Origin: Anthracocystis setariae
Taxonomy: Eukaryota; Basidiomycota; Ustilaginomycetes; Ustilaginales; Ustilaginaceae
Assembly: GCA_928724745.1 (NCBI GenBank)
Contig: CAKMXJ010000016.1
Span: 124,001-188,000, forward strand
Direction of reading: 5' to 3'
Length of the DNA: 64,000 nucleotides
The notes beneath the pieces were generated by a model. That model was not told the origin of the DNA. It saw only the letters and a list, made by a program, of their open reading frames with translations, and ran no database searches. Below, in pieces: positions 41,019-50,686 of the stretch (the first letter of the stretch is position 1; each line of letters opens with the position of its first letter). A program made the position numbers and the translations under genes.

Positions 41019-42381
41019 TGTGGATGTGTATGGGGGTGTTCCTTGGAGCAGAAGGAGGAGGAGGAGGAGGAGGAGTGATGTTTGTATATGGATAGTGAGT
41101 GGGGAAGGAGAGGAAGAAGGGAAGTGTGAGAAGAACTAGAAGATATAACGCGAATTGGGGGGGGGGGGACGGCGGCGGCGGATGCGGATGCGGAAGCGGA
41201 GACGGGTGAGCTTGCGCTGGAAGATGTGATTGCAGACGAGTGAGTGCGAAGTGGGGCGATAGACAAGAGATGCAGACCGAGTGGCGACGCTGCAGCTTTG
41301 CGAAACAAGGCGGAGCGGACGGTAGAGGAGCTCGCCGACCAAGGTGCAAGACCAAATTCAGAGTCTAGATGGCTCTGACGCTGCTGCTGCTGTTGCTGCA
41401 CTGCACGGTGACTGACGCACAGATCCACACCACAGATGGACGGTGACTCTTGCTTGCGCTCTATCATTGGATCGTGCGTGCCATGGACCGAGTCTGCTGC
41501 CGCCGCCACGAATGCACACTACTTGCATTTGTGTCAAGTCGACCAGCGAGCGACTTTGGACAAGAAGAAATGAAGAGCCCAAAGCTCAAATTGAGTTCTT
41601 CTCAAACTACAAATCAATCAATTGTTGCTTTTTACTGTAGTATTGCCAATTAGAAAACAAATGTTATTGGGGCCTGTGGCGTTGGTCTATGGCTATTACA
41701 GGAGCCGGTAACAGTGGACAAGAATGCAAAAAAAGGAAGAAAAAAAAAAAAGAAAAAAAAAAAAGCAAACGAGTCATACCTTTCAACTTTTTATCTTCTT
41801 GTCGTTTGCACTGTCTCGATGGAGAGTCTAATTGATTGGCATCTGGTGCCAAGGGCGGTGCTCGTCTTTGATTGGAGCCAAGTGGAGCCAAATCCATCAA
41901 ATCAGATCAATCTGTAAGCTCCAATCCCAGTCCTCTGCCCCGTGATCTGCTTCTCGTCCGCAGTGGAACTCGATATATACAGCCCATCAGCTGTTCCGAT
42001 ATCTCACACATTGAGAATGGTTCGGTGCAACCAGGGAATAGATGCGATCATGTAGATTAGGGTCGACCGGGAAGAGGCCGAGGACATCATGGCGCCATCG
42101 CTGTCTCCGGCTATTTGATTTTAATTTTTTCTTTTCTTTTGTTTTGTTTTTCATCTACAAATCTAATCTCGACCTTGACGAATCAGATTGCACGTATTCT
42201 TCCGGTTGTGTCTCCGCATCGCCCCTTTCTTTGCATCCTGCGCTTGGTCGGTCAGGCTTGATCTTTCTTCCTGCACGCTTATTCGCCGAATCCATCATGC
42301 CACCCCCTCCCTGAAATCAGGACAGAAATTCCGACCCAAAAAAACCGAAAAGAAAAACCAGAGAACCAATAAAAAAGGGAG
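41019..42381. other. ILV5 upstream region, no second gene seen
   Basis: 1.36 kb containing a GGA-rich run at about 41052-41075 (CCT-rich in the ILV5 leader), a G11 run near 41158, a GCT repeat near 41380-41398 and an A-rich run near 41728-41765. Short frames here show no family motif. Confidence 0.4.
42371..42376 (-). terminator. Pol III T-run terminator of the 5S gene
   Basis: Six T on the minus strand a few bases after the 5S 3' end. Confidence 0.8.
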
Positions 42382-42499
42382 AACTGCAGCACCTAGGATT
42401 CCCGCGTGGTCCCCCACCGCAGTACTGACTAGGCGATACCTTGCTTAACTTCGCAGATCGGACGGGATGCGGTGCTTTCAAGGTTCTATGGCCGCAGAT
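42382..42499 (-). rRNA. 5S ribosomal RNA gene, 118 nt
   Basis: On the minus strand the sequence carries the conserved 5S elements: GGCCATAG near the 5' end, GCACCGCATCCCGTCCGATC, TGCGAAGTTAAGC (internal control region), GTGGGGGACCACG and GGGAATCCTAGGTGCTG. The ends pair to form helix I, giving 118 nt. A T6 run (minus strand, about 42371-42376) terminates RNA polymerase III. It is a single gene not linked to other rRNA genes, as is common in fungi with dispersed 5S. Confidence 0.95.
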
Positions 42500-43069
42500 A
42501 TCCTCGTCCCCAAACGAAATCACTATATACCTTTTCTTGGGCAAGACTGCTAGAGTAGTAGTGTATTGAAACACGGGCTTCGATTGCGACAGTCACGACT
42601 CTACCTCTCTAACCCCGCTAGGCAGTAGGAAACCCGAGTAGTAGTGACAACAAGACAAATCACGTTGACACGAATCATTCGAAACTGCAGTTGCATTATT
42701 ACAGTGTCAGACGCAGGCCTTCCCATCGTGTTTGAAAGCTAGCTTTCATGAAGCCGCGTGACAAGCCGGCGACATTTCCTGACTGTACAGGTACAGTATA
42801 AAAGGCAACAAAACCAACACCGGCTTCACATAGGCACCGGTCCCACACAAGAGCAGATGGTCAACAAGGTATCGATGGATCATCAGAGAGGGTATGAAGA
42901 CGTCCCGACCTGTGTGAGCTGGACAAAATCGGACCATCCTATGTACAAGAAAAAAAACTATAAATCAGGGGAGAAAGATGAAGAGCATCTTGCTCATGTC
43001 GAATGAACGTTGCGAGCTGATTGAGGATCAAGAACCCTTAGCACAAAGGCCCTGTCTGGTCAGCCTAGC
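42500..43069. other. 5S upstream / stomatin downstream region
   Basis: 570 bp; contains TATATA (about 42523-42530) upstream of the 5S gene and ACTGTACAGGTACAGT at about 42782-42797. No gene is seen. Confidence 0.4.
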
Positions 43070-44149
43070 TTACATTTCAGCAAGCTGTGCGAGCGCAGCC
43101 GTGCTGATCATGTTGCCGCTACCGGAAGCGGAACCCGATCCCGAAGCTGCGTTGTTGATATTGCTGGTGCCAACATTGGGAGCATTGTCCGCCGAAAGAT
43201 CGTTAAGATTCATGGGTACGAAGATCACCTTGCTGTTGGCGGTCCTGGCCATGGCCTGCAGACTCTCAAGCGCACGGATCTGCATGGCACTCTTGGACGC
43301 AAGAATGTCGGCGGCCTGGCGCATGAGACGCGCAGAATCGACCTCGGCCTGCGCAGCGATCACCTTACTCTCTCCGATACGCTTCTGCTTAGCAGCCGAG
43401 CTGAGCGACTCTTGCAGTTCCTTGGAGAAAACAATGTCCTTGATCAGGATCGCTTCGACCTGGACACCCCACTTGTCGGCAATGTCTCCGACGATCTCTT
43501 GCACCTCGAGCGCGACCTGCTCGCGGTCCGAGACAAGCGATTGCAGAGTTCGTCCTCCAACCACGTTTCGCAGCGTAGTCTGTGCTCGCTCGATCAGCGC
43601 TTCCTTGACATCGGTGATACCGAAAGAAGCTCGGTACGGATTAGAGATGTGCCAGAAGACCACACTCTCTACGCCTACGCTGACGCTGTCTCGCGTGATG
43701 ACCGACGCATTTGTGATGGCGTGAGAACGGATTCTCACGTCCACCCTCTTCAAAGATTCCGAGCAAGGGTTAATGCGGATGAGGCCTGGGTCCTCGCTAC
43801 GATAGAACTTGCCGAAGCGGCTGACGAGGCCGACGCTTCCTTGTTCGATTTGCTTGAACGGGTTGGGGCAGCAGAAGCAGAGCGGGAGTTGTCCGAAGAA
43901 TCCGGCAACGGCACCGATGCCGTTGATCATGGATCCGTAGAAGCCGTGCTCTACATCGTCGAGGCCCAGGTTCTGCTTGTACGAGGGTTGCATCTCGGAT
44001 CGTCGAAGAGGTTGCACAGTGACGAGACCACCGGTTTGAACCGCCGGAGGGGTTGCGGTCACTGGCTGCTTTCTGGGTGCATCGCCGTTCTGCGAATGAC
44101 CCTGGAGAGTGTCGTTGTCGATAGCAGACATCTTGCCGTTGGAGGTCAT
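43070..44149 (-). CDS. Stomatin/SPFH-domain membrane protein, 359 aa
   Basis: SPFH proteins scaffold ordered membrane domains. The N-terminal region (1-80) is hydrophilic; a short hydrophobic, Cys-containing hairpin segment (about 80-100, PLCFCCPNPF) could insert in the membrane and be acylated. The SPFH core follows (about 105-300): EQGSVGLVSRFGKFYRSEDPGL, TRDSVSVGVESVVFWHI, and a coiled-coil (AAKQKRIGESKVIAAQAEV). The C-terminus is Gly/Ser-rich. The order of domains fits stomatins rather than prohibitins. No introns are evident. Confidence 0.9.
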   Translation of the reverse strand: MTSNGKMSAIDNDTLQGHSQNGDAPRKQPVTATPPAVQTGGLVTVQPLRRSEMQPSYKQNLGLDDVEHGFYGSMINGIGAVAGFFGQLPLCFCCPNPFKQIEQGSVGLVSRFGKFYRSEDPGLIRINPCSESLKRVDVRIRSHAITNASVITRDSVSVGVESVVFWHISNPYRASFGITDVKEALIERAQTTLRNVVGGRTLQSLVSDREQVALEVQEIVGDIADKWGVQVEAILIKDIVFSKELQESLSSAAKQKRIGESKVIAAQAEVDSARLMRQAADILASKSAMQIRALESLQAMARTANSKVIFVPMNLNDLSADNAPNVGTSNINNAASGSGSASGSGNMISTAALAQLAEM

Positions 44150-45865
44150 GAGGGGTGGTGAGGGCGATGGTTATTGAAGTGGCGTGAAGGGAAGGATGTG
44201 TAGGGCGGCCAAAAAGATATCCGCAAAAAGTGGGACGTTATATGTTCGCCGGACAAAGAGCCTATCCGTTGGAATTCAAGGAGCAAAAGCCAGCCGAGCT
44301 TGTGCAGGAAGCGCCGCAAGGGCAAGGGCCGAAAGTCGACGCTGAGCTAAGGGAGTTAGTTGATGATGCTGTCTGTCCACTTCCAGTGGCTACGCAGAGT
44401 TGTCTGATTGTCCATATCAAATTTAAAATAATAATAATAAAAAAAAAATAAATCGGAAAAGGACCCTTTTTGTGGGGGCGATTTTTATCACACTCTGGAG
44501 CAGCGACGATGAAACTAAATCCACGACCGAGCATTCAGTGCGGGGTGACGAATTGGGCTCGGCAGGTGTACAGTATACTGTAGTATGTGGCATTAGCCGA
44601 ATAGAGAGCTTGCCGTTGGATGGCTCTGAGCCGTGCCGTTTCGATTGCCTCGCTTGTGCATCAGACCTCTTATCGCTGTTCCGATGTCGTCCTTTTTTTT
44701 GTTTCACCCGCGGAACATGGTGGTCTGATTCCAGGACCCGGAGCAGCAATGGCCGCTTTCCATCGAGTTTTCTCGGCCAAGACCACCAGAACGGCACAAC
44801 CAGGACTGGACCGCATTGTCAAGCCTTTTCTCTCACAGCCCACGGAATGGTTGAGAGGGCGTTCGCGAATCTTGTGCGGCATCAGGGTAGAAGAAGGAGG
44901 GGTGAGAAGCATCAACTGCAGGCAGGAGGTGTGGTGGCGTCAGAGACGTGCATGCATCAGCAGTCTGTTCTTTTCCAGAGGAACGACGGTGAAATTGAAG
45001 TTGAGAGGAAAAAGGGCAGATCAAGGTCAGCTGAGTGCAATCTGTTGGACGTTGGCAAGGTTCAAGCAACAGAAGCTACCCGCCCGCCTCGCCTTGAACA
45101 ACCACCATATCGGAAAGCAAGGCCAAATAGAACTGACTGCGACAAGCATCTCGTTTTGGCGGCCTGTCTTTCGGGATAGGGACGAACTAAGTTCCCAAAC
45201 ATCACTGCGATACAGTACAAGTCAATGGGGGCTATTTTTGTTCACTACGTCAAGCTGCTTCCATGAACGTGGCTCGGCGCGTTGATTCCCTGCAAGGAAA
45301 GCCTCGACTGGATTTAGCCGGCTCCTCGATAGAGTGGGATGTCTCGCTACCTACACAGCCCCCACTCCCACACCTTCGGCTGCAACCATGGGATGTACTG
45401 TATAGAAGCCCGCCCGCTCACCCGTGACGGTCACATGCACGACCTCAATTGACCAGTGCATTGTGTGCCTTAGCAAGATAAATGAAACGAATGGAACGGC
45501 ACACACGCGAGCCTCTGCCAGAATGCCAAGGCCATGGCCAACTTCTGTCATTGACCCTGCATTCTGTAGCGTGAGCAAGAAGCTGAAATCGGAAGCGACC
45601 GGAAAACGCGATGCCTCCCTACTCTAGCAAGGGCCCTCATCTAGCATCACACTATAGTCGTGCATGAAATATTTACATGCCAAGCACTGTCTCTGCCCGG
45701 TTGGGACTAACAGCATCAATTTGCTCGCCTTCCGTCCCACACGATGATTGTTTGAGAATGCCGGCTCTCACACACCCGTGCAAGCAGAAGCTATCTTCCT
45801 CCAACCAAGCGACGAAGCCACAATAAAGTTCTACTGACTTGCTAACTAGTGCAGTGCCTAATCAA
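44150..45865. other. Intergenic region with overlapping frames but no supported gene
   Basis: 1.7 kb. Plus-strand frames at 44472-45179 and 44620-45285 overlap in different frames and neither has family motifs or a clean leader, so both are left out. GTACAGTATACTGTAG occurs at 44568-44583. Confidence 0.4.
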
Positions 45866-47479
45866 TCACAACTTCCTGGCAGCCGCCTTGAGAATAGTTG
45901 TAACGGCAGGCAAGACGATCTTGCGGTTGGCTTTCGTGTTGGCTTGCTTGTACACCTTGGCCCACTTCGGACTCTGCTGCGTGCTATCGTCTCGCTTGCC
46001 CTCGTAGTCGATGCCTTGCACGCGCTCCTTCTTACCACCCGCGCTCTCTGGCAGCCTTTGACCCTTCCACGGCTCCTCCAGCATGAGTCTCCTGTCCACC
46101 TCATCGGCAGCAACATGCTTGTCTGACTCGAGTCCCTTGCGCAGTTGATCCCAAAGCTGCGAAGCCTTGCTTTCGGGCAAAGCACGAGGTGCAAACGCAA
46201 GCACCAACTCACGCTTGTGCTTACCGGCATCCACTTCGCCCTCGGGCACACGGAACGAATTCGTTACCACGGCAAGATCAATCTTGCGCTCATCCATAAA
46301 CGCATCGAGCACCTTCCAAAACGCTTGCCAAGCAGCCTTGACTTCCTTTTTGGGATGCTGAGCATCGGCGAGTTTCGGAGTGGGTCGATCCTTGTGCAGC
46401 CACTCGACCATACTAATGGGGATCGAAGCAAAGCCAAGCTTGAGTGCAAGCTGAGCATTGGCTGCGTCAGAGCCTTGCGGACTAGTAAAATCGAGCTCCT
46501 TGTAGTCTCTTCGCAACAAGTCTCGTCCGCTGAGGTGCGACACGTCGAACTTGGTTTGCGAAAGGATGTGCCAATAGGGAGCGAGGATGATCTTGGCGCT
46601 CTGAGTGGCAGAATCGGTGTTCTCCGATGGGCTGATGGGTCGAATCGGTTCGAGCGAAGCGCCTCCAGTGTGGCTGAGCGGAGAGAACTGGAATGCTGTC
46701 TCTCGAATCTTGTCCGCTGTGGCTGGGTTGCCAAATGAGGAAGAGGGGAAGATGGCCTTGACGGCTTCAAAGTCTGTGTTGGTAGCCTTGCCCTTGGGCG
46801 CACCTCGCAAGTTGTCCGTGTCGATCACGATTGCGCTGAGGAGCAAGTCTGCCACTTGACGCATGCCCACGTCCGAGCTGGACGACTTTGCAAACTGGTC
46901 GGCGAATAGCTCGGCGACCAAACTGCTGCAGCTTCCTACTGGATCCTTGGACGGAGACTTGATGAGACGCAACGGCGCATTCTGATGATCACCCGCATCT
47001 TCATGATGGTCGACGACGATCTCGACAGCTCTGTCGTCGGCCCTAGGTCCTCCCCATGGACTTGTGAGCGAGTTATGGTCCACCAGGCCGAGGGACACTT
47101 TGTTAGAACGAGCGAAGGCATCCGAGGCGAGAGATAAACCGAGTTTCTCCTCGAGGTCATCCAAACACATGATGTGTTCCGGATTGAAGCCGGCTGCTCT
47201 GAATGCAGCAGTGTTCTCTGGTCGAAGTACACTGTCGGTGTGTTTGCTCTGTATCAAAGGCACATAGGTTGACGGCTCGAGATTGACGTTGGGAGGAGGA
47301 CCAAAGCGCTGGAGCAGATAGCTGAGTGTGATGGCACATGCGGCCGAGTCGAGATCGCCTGCCTCGTTGCCCATGATGATGGTAAGCTTGCCGGTGTGCG
47401 TCGCTTTGAGGGTATCAAAAGCATGGTTCTTGGCTTGAACGAGGAATTCGTCCAGCGTCAGTAGTGGGGAAGAAGACAT
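45866..47479 (-). CDS. PPX1: Exopolyphosphatase PPX1 (DHH/DHHA2), 537 aa
   Basis: Ppx1 splits inorganic polyphosphate. DHH-family metal sites are visible: GNEAGDLDSAA near residue 33, LVDHNSL and VVDHHEDAGDH. The DHHA2 domain lies at the C-terminus (FAFAPRALPESKASQLWDQL region). Cytosolic yeast Ppx1 has 397 aa; the extra length is spread through loops and the C-terminus. The frame is open upstream to 47914 and an ATG at 47713 would add a membrane-anchor-like segment, but the ATG at 47479 (MSSSPLLTLDEF) aligns with the family start, has a pyrimidine-rich leader, and a TATATA box lies about 90 bp upstream (47571-47577). Confidence 0.88.
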   Translation of the reverse strand: MSSSPLLTLDEFLVQAKNHAFDTLKATHTGKLTIIMGNEAGDLDSAACAITLSYLLQRFGPPPNVNLEPSTYVPLIQSKHTDSVLRPENTAAFRAAGFNPEHIMCLDDLEEKLGLSLASDAFARSNKVSLGLVDHNSLTSPWGGPRADDRAVEIVVDHHEDAGDHQNAPLRLIKSPSKDPVGSCSSLVAELFADQFAKSSSSDVGMRQVADLLLSAIVIDTDNLRGAPKGKATNTDFEAVKAIFPSSSFGNPATADKIRETAFQFSPLSHTGGASLEPIRPISPSENTDSATQSAKIILAPYWHILSQTKFDVSHLSGRDLLRRDYKELDFTSPQGSDAANAQLALKLGFASIPISMVEWLHKDRPTPKLADAQHPKKEVKAAWQAFWKVLDAFMDERKIDLAVVTNSFRVPEGEVDAGKHKRELVLAFAPRALPESKASQLWDQLRKGLESDKHVAADEVDRRLMLEEPWKGQRLPESAGGKKERVQGIDYEGKRDDSTQQSPKWAKVYKQANTKANRKIVLPAVTTILKAAARKL

Positions 47480-48210
47480 GTTTGAAAGAGATGAAGGAGG
47501 GAGCTGCAGTGTCTCGGTAGCAGGAATTGGCGAGGAGATGCGTTCTGATTGTGGCTGAGTGTTTCTCCAGTATATATAATCGGCGAACGAGAGAAAGACT
47601 ATGGACGATAGAGCAACGAAAGCAAGGAGAGCGACGAGACGAAGGATGCCCTGATTGCGAGCGGCAGCGGAACGTTGATGCTGGAAAGAGTAAATGGGCT
47701 CGTACTGGACCATATGAGAGCGTGTCACCTGGGATGCAAGACCTCGTTGGTTTGCTCGAGAGATGAGAAGGTGACCACGCAGATGACACGGGAGCGAGAT
47801 ATATGACAGCAGCGTGATAAGCAACGTCGACTTCGCCTTGACAGAGTTAAAGTGTGGAGCAAAATAAAATATGTGCTCCCGTCTGCGTGAAATTGTGGGA
47901 ACGCGTCTCGTCACGATCAGGCTCAGTGCACCACCGATCTGGCAGACATCACTACTACTGCTGCTACCCGATCGGGCAACTTAGTAGCCAACGCTCCTAC
48001 CGGGACCAAATGAACTACAGAGCGGTAGGTGCAGTGCATCGATCTCTATTGTCTGGGCATGTTGGCAAGAACGCACGGTGCGAGCCTTTTCATGCTTCTA
48101 CGGCGAATTGAAAGTTGCGAGGGCAGCAACGAGAGTGGATACAACATTGTCATGATCAAACTTGATTTGGTTTCCAACTCTGACGGTTGATGACTTTTGT
48201 ATGGCAGCAT

Positions 48211-48255
48211 ACTGTACTGTACTGTACTGTACTGTACTGTACTGTACTGTACTGT
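48211..48255. repeat. (ACTGT)9 pentamer array
   Basis: Nine perfect units, then two AACTGT variants. The motif TACTGTAC recurs singly in many intergenic parts of the window. Confidence 0.95.
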
Positions 48256-48357
48256 AACTGTAACTGTACGATGCGATGCGATTCGATGCAACGCGCTCGG
48301 CGAATAAATTGGGTTGGCCTGCATTTGCATATGCTTGTATGCTGCAGCTGAGCAGTC

Positions 48358-48364
<7 letters not shown>

Positions 48365-48417
<53 letters not shown>
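48365..48417. repeat. (GA)26 microsatellite
   Basis: Perfect dinucleotide run. Confidence 0.95.
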
Positions 48418-48418
<1 letters not shown>

Positions 48419-49221
48419 CCAGGCTATTTGACACTTGAGCCGCTCTGCAAGGCACGCGCATGCCAGCTGTAGCATCGGCGATTCATTCCATCTACTGCAC
48501 AGTACATCATCAAGGTACTTGTTGCGATTGGTCGTGGCGAGAACATCCACCGGTACACTGTACCATGCTGCACAACATGCATCGAGCAACACGTCTGGCT
48601 GCCGAGACAGCGATTTTCCAAGCGAACAAACCGTCCATTTCACTCGCTTCACACTCGGTAACTGCTCAGCCTCAGGCACACCAAACTTTCAGGTGAGGCC
48701 GTATGATCTGCAAGTTCTCAGCCGACAGCATATATATCTTGGCGCGGCTTAGTTGCACAGGGGAACTTCTCTACTGAACCAACATATTGCCGTGGCCGCG
48801 GACAAGAAAGCGTAGACAGTGTAGCACTGTACGGCAATATCCAATCGAATCCGTTCCTCTTCTACTTGGTCAGTGTTTTTCTTTTCCGATGGAAGGAGTC
48901 AGAGCGTAACAGCGACAGCGACTTACCTGCCATTTCAGGAACCACCGGCTATCGTTGGCTACCACGTCCCGACAGCATCCCCCAATCCTCCGCATCCTTC
49001 GCGGTGTTGGGCGGCGATCGAACCGGATTCACGAGTAAACTTATTCCCCCTGGACCCTCGCTTGCCGTTATGCCCGCTTGCTCATTATCTTTGCATATGG
49101 CCCATTCACGTTTCTTCACTCCTTGTCCATCCACTTGTTCTTCCTACACCACCACACCATCGCTACATCCACCAGGAACAGGTACGAAACAATCCGCATA
49201 CCAAAAAAATAAAAATAAAAA

Positions 49222-50307
49222 ATGGGCAAGTTCGCACCAAACTTTGTCGAGCTCATCCGGCTGCGAGCAACATCATCTCCAGACGTCTACATCTCATGCT
49301 CGAATCCGGAAAAGATGGGCAATCCTGCCGACATCGCCTACGGTGGCTGCGTCCAGGCTCTGGCACTTCAGGCCGCATTCAAGTCGATCGAAGCAAGCAC
49401 CGAGATGCGTAACTTTCAAGTCTACTCGCTGCTTGGCAACTACCTTGGTCCCACCTCTGCCACTCGCAAGGTCAAGCTGACCGTCAGTGTCATCCGCAAT
49501 ACGCGCTCGTTTGCCACGCGCTTCGTTGTCGCCAGTCAGTTGTTGGACGACGGCAGTGAGCGCAGCTGCTTTAGCGCTACTGTCGACTTTGTCGCACCCA
49601 ACAAGATCGACAACAACAAGGCTGGCCCACCTTTCAGCAGGTACAGCAAGCAGCCCAGGATGCAATATGCCCCTCCCGAGCAATTGCCGTCGATTCACGA
49701 TATCGTGCTCAGAAAGGTCCAGGAAGGCAAGGTAAACCGCGCTGCCGCCGACTTTATGGAAAACGTCATGTTTGGCCTCAGCAAGAGGATGCTGATCAAT
49801 GCTTTCCCACCACAAGGGCTTCATGCCGGCAACGTATACGGTCTCGATCCACTCGCTGAATCCGAGCAGCACGCTCAACCGCTCACAGACCGTTTCTCAG
49901 TCGACTGGGTCAAGTCGTTGCAAGATCTTTCCTCACCCCCATCGGCGCCTCCGGCAGACGATTTGCAGCCGACCAATGACAAGGAAGCCGGCGCTCCGCT
50001 CTCGGTGACGCCTAGCTCGGCCCATGCTTGCTTACTGGCGTTTGTCATGGATGGTGCGCTTCCTTTCATTCCACTGACATTCTCCAAACTCACTTTACCG
50101 GACGCTGCAGCTGTCTCGGCGTTGGATACGGCGCTCAGGTTCTTCTCTGTGCCAGATATGAACGACTTTCATCTTCGCGAGATGCAAACCATCGCAGGTA
50201 ACGACTGCAGAACGTACGCAGAAGCTAACATCTGGGATAGGAGAGGCAATCTGGTAGCATGCATAACGCAGGCATGCGTGCTGCGTCCGCACGTTGCCAA
50301 ACTCTAG
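49222..50307 (+). CDS. Double-hotdog acyl-CoA thioesterase (TesB/ACOT type), 361 aa
   Basis: The protein begins MGKFAPNFVELIRL and has an N-terminal hotdog unit with GGCVQALALQAA and the loop FQVYSLLGNYLGPTSATRKVKL, then a second unit with HACLLAFVMDGALPFIP and DFHLREMQTIAGNDCRTYAE near the C-terminus, where TesB proteins have the catalytic Asp/Thr/Gln set. It probably releases fatty acids from CoA. No peroxisomal SKL end is present (ends HVAKL). A leader rich in A precedes the ATG. Confidence 0.85.
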   Translation: MGKFAPNFVELIRLRATSSPDVYISCSNPEKMGNPADIAYGGCVQALALQAAFKSIEASTEMRNFQVYSLLGNYLGPTSATRKVKLTVSVIRNTRSFATRFVVASQLLDDGSERSCFSATVDFVAPNKIDNNKAGPPFSRYSKQPRMQYAPPEQLPSIHDIVLRKVQEGKVNRAAADFMENVMFGLSKRMLINAFPPQGLHAGNVYGLDPLAESEQHAQPLTDRFSVDWVKSLQDLSSPPSAPPADDLQPTNDKEAGAPLSVTPSSAHACLLAFVMDGALPFIPLTFSKLTLPDAAAVSALDTALRFFSVPDMNDFHLREMQTIAGNDCRTYAEANIWDRRGNLVACITQACVLRPHVAKL

Positions 50308-50686
50308 ATACTTGACTCTTGCTTTATGTTGCTCTAATCTGATGTGCTCCCTATTGAGGTTGGTAGATGCTTTTTCTCGTCTGATAGTATTTATTGGGAG
50401 GACCATTCTGCTCAAGCTGCGCTGCGCTGCGTTGAGTTGAGCTGCTGAGAGGTATGTGCTGGGTTGGACCTCTATACTGCAAGTCTCGAGTCGATGTTGA
50501 GGATAAAGATGACGTTCGGCAAGCCCCAAATTGGATTTTTCTTGAGTTACAAGAGCGCTTTGGACCCTGAAGTCGCCGCCATCCTCGCTCATCGTTCCAT
50601 GCTGTTTCTTTGAGCCTCGCTTCAATCTTGCACTCCACCATCGCCACTCTCGTCGAGCCTTCATCCAAAGGCACATCTACGCCATC
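50308..50686. other. Short region between two plus-strand genes
   Basis: 379 bp; holds the 3' end of the thioesterase gene and the promoter of the next one. Nothing else is recognised. Confidence 0.4.

Larger units (their letters stand above)
47480..49221. other. Divergent intergenic region with pentamer and GA arrays
   Basis: 1.7 kb between PPX1 and the thioesterase gene. It contains (ACTGT)9 at 48211-48255, (GA)n at 48365-48417 and further TACTGTAC-like motifs (48496, 48552, 48826). No gene is supported. Confidence 0.5.

Noticed and set aside
44472..45285. Two overlapping plus-strand frames of 221-235 codons
   Set aside because: They overlap in different frames, lack recognisable domains and have unusual composition; probably chance.
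48866..49480. Open frame upstream of and overlapping the thioesterase gene
   Set aside because: It overlaps a clear TesB-type coding sequence in another frame and has no motif.
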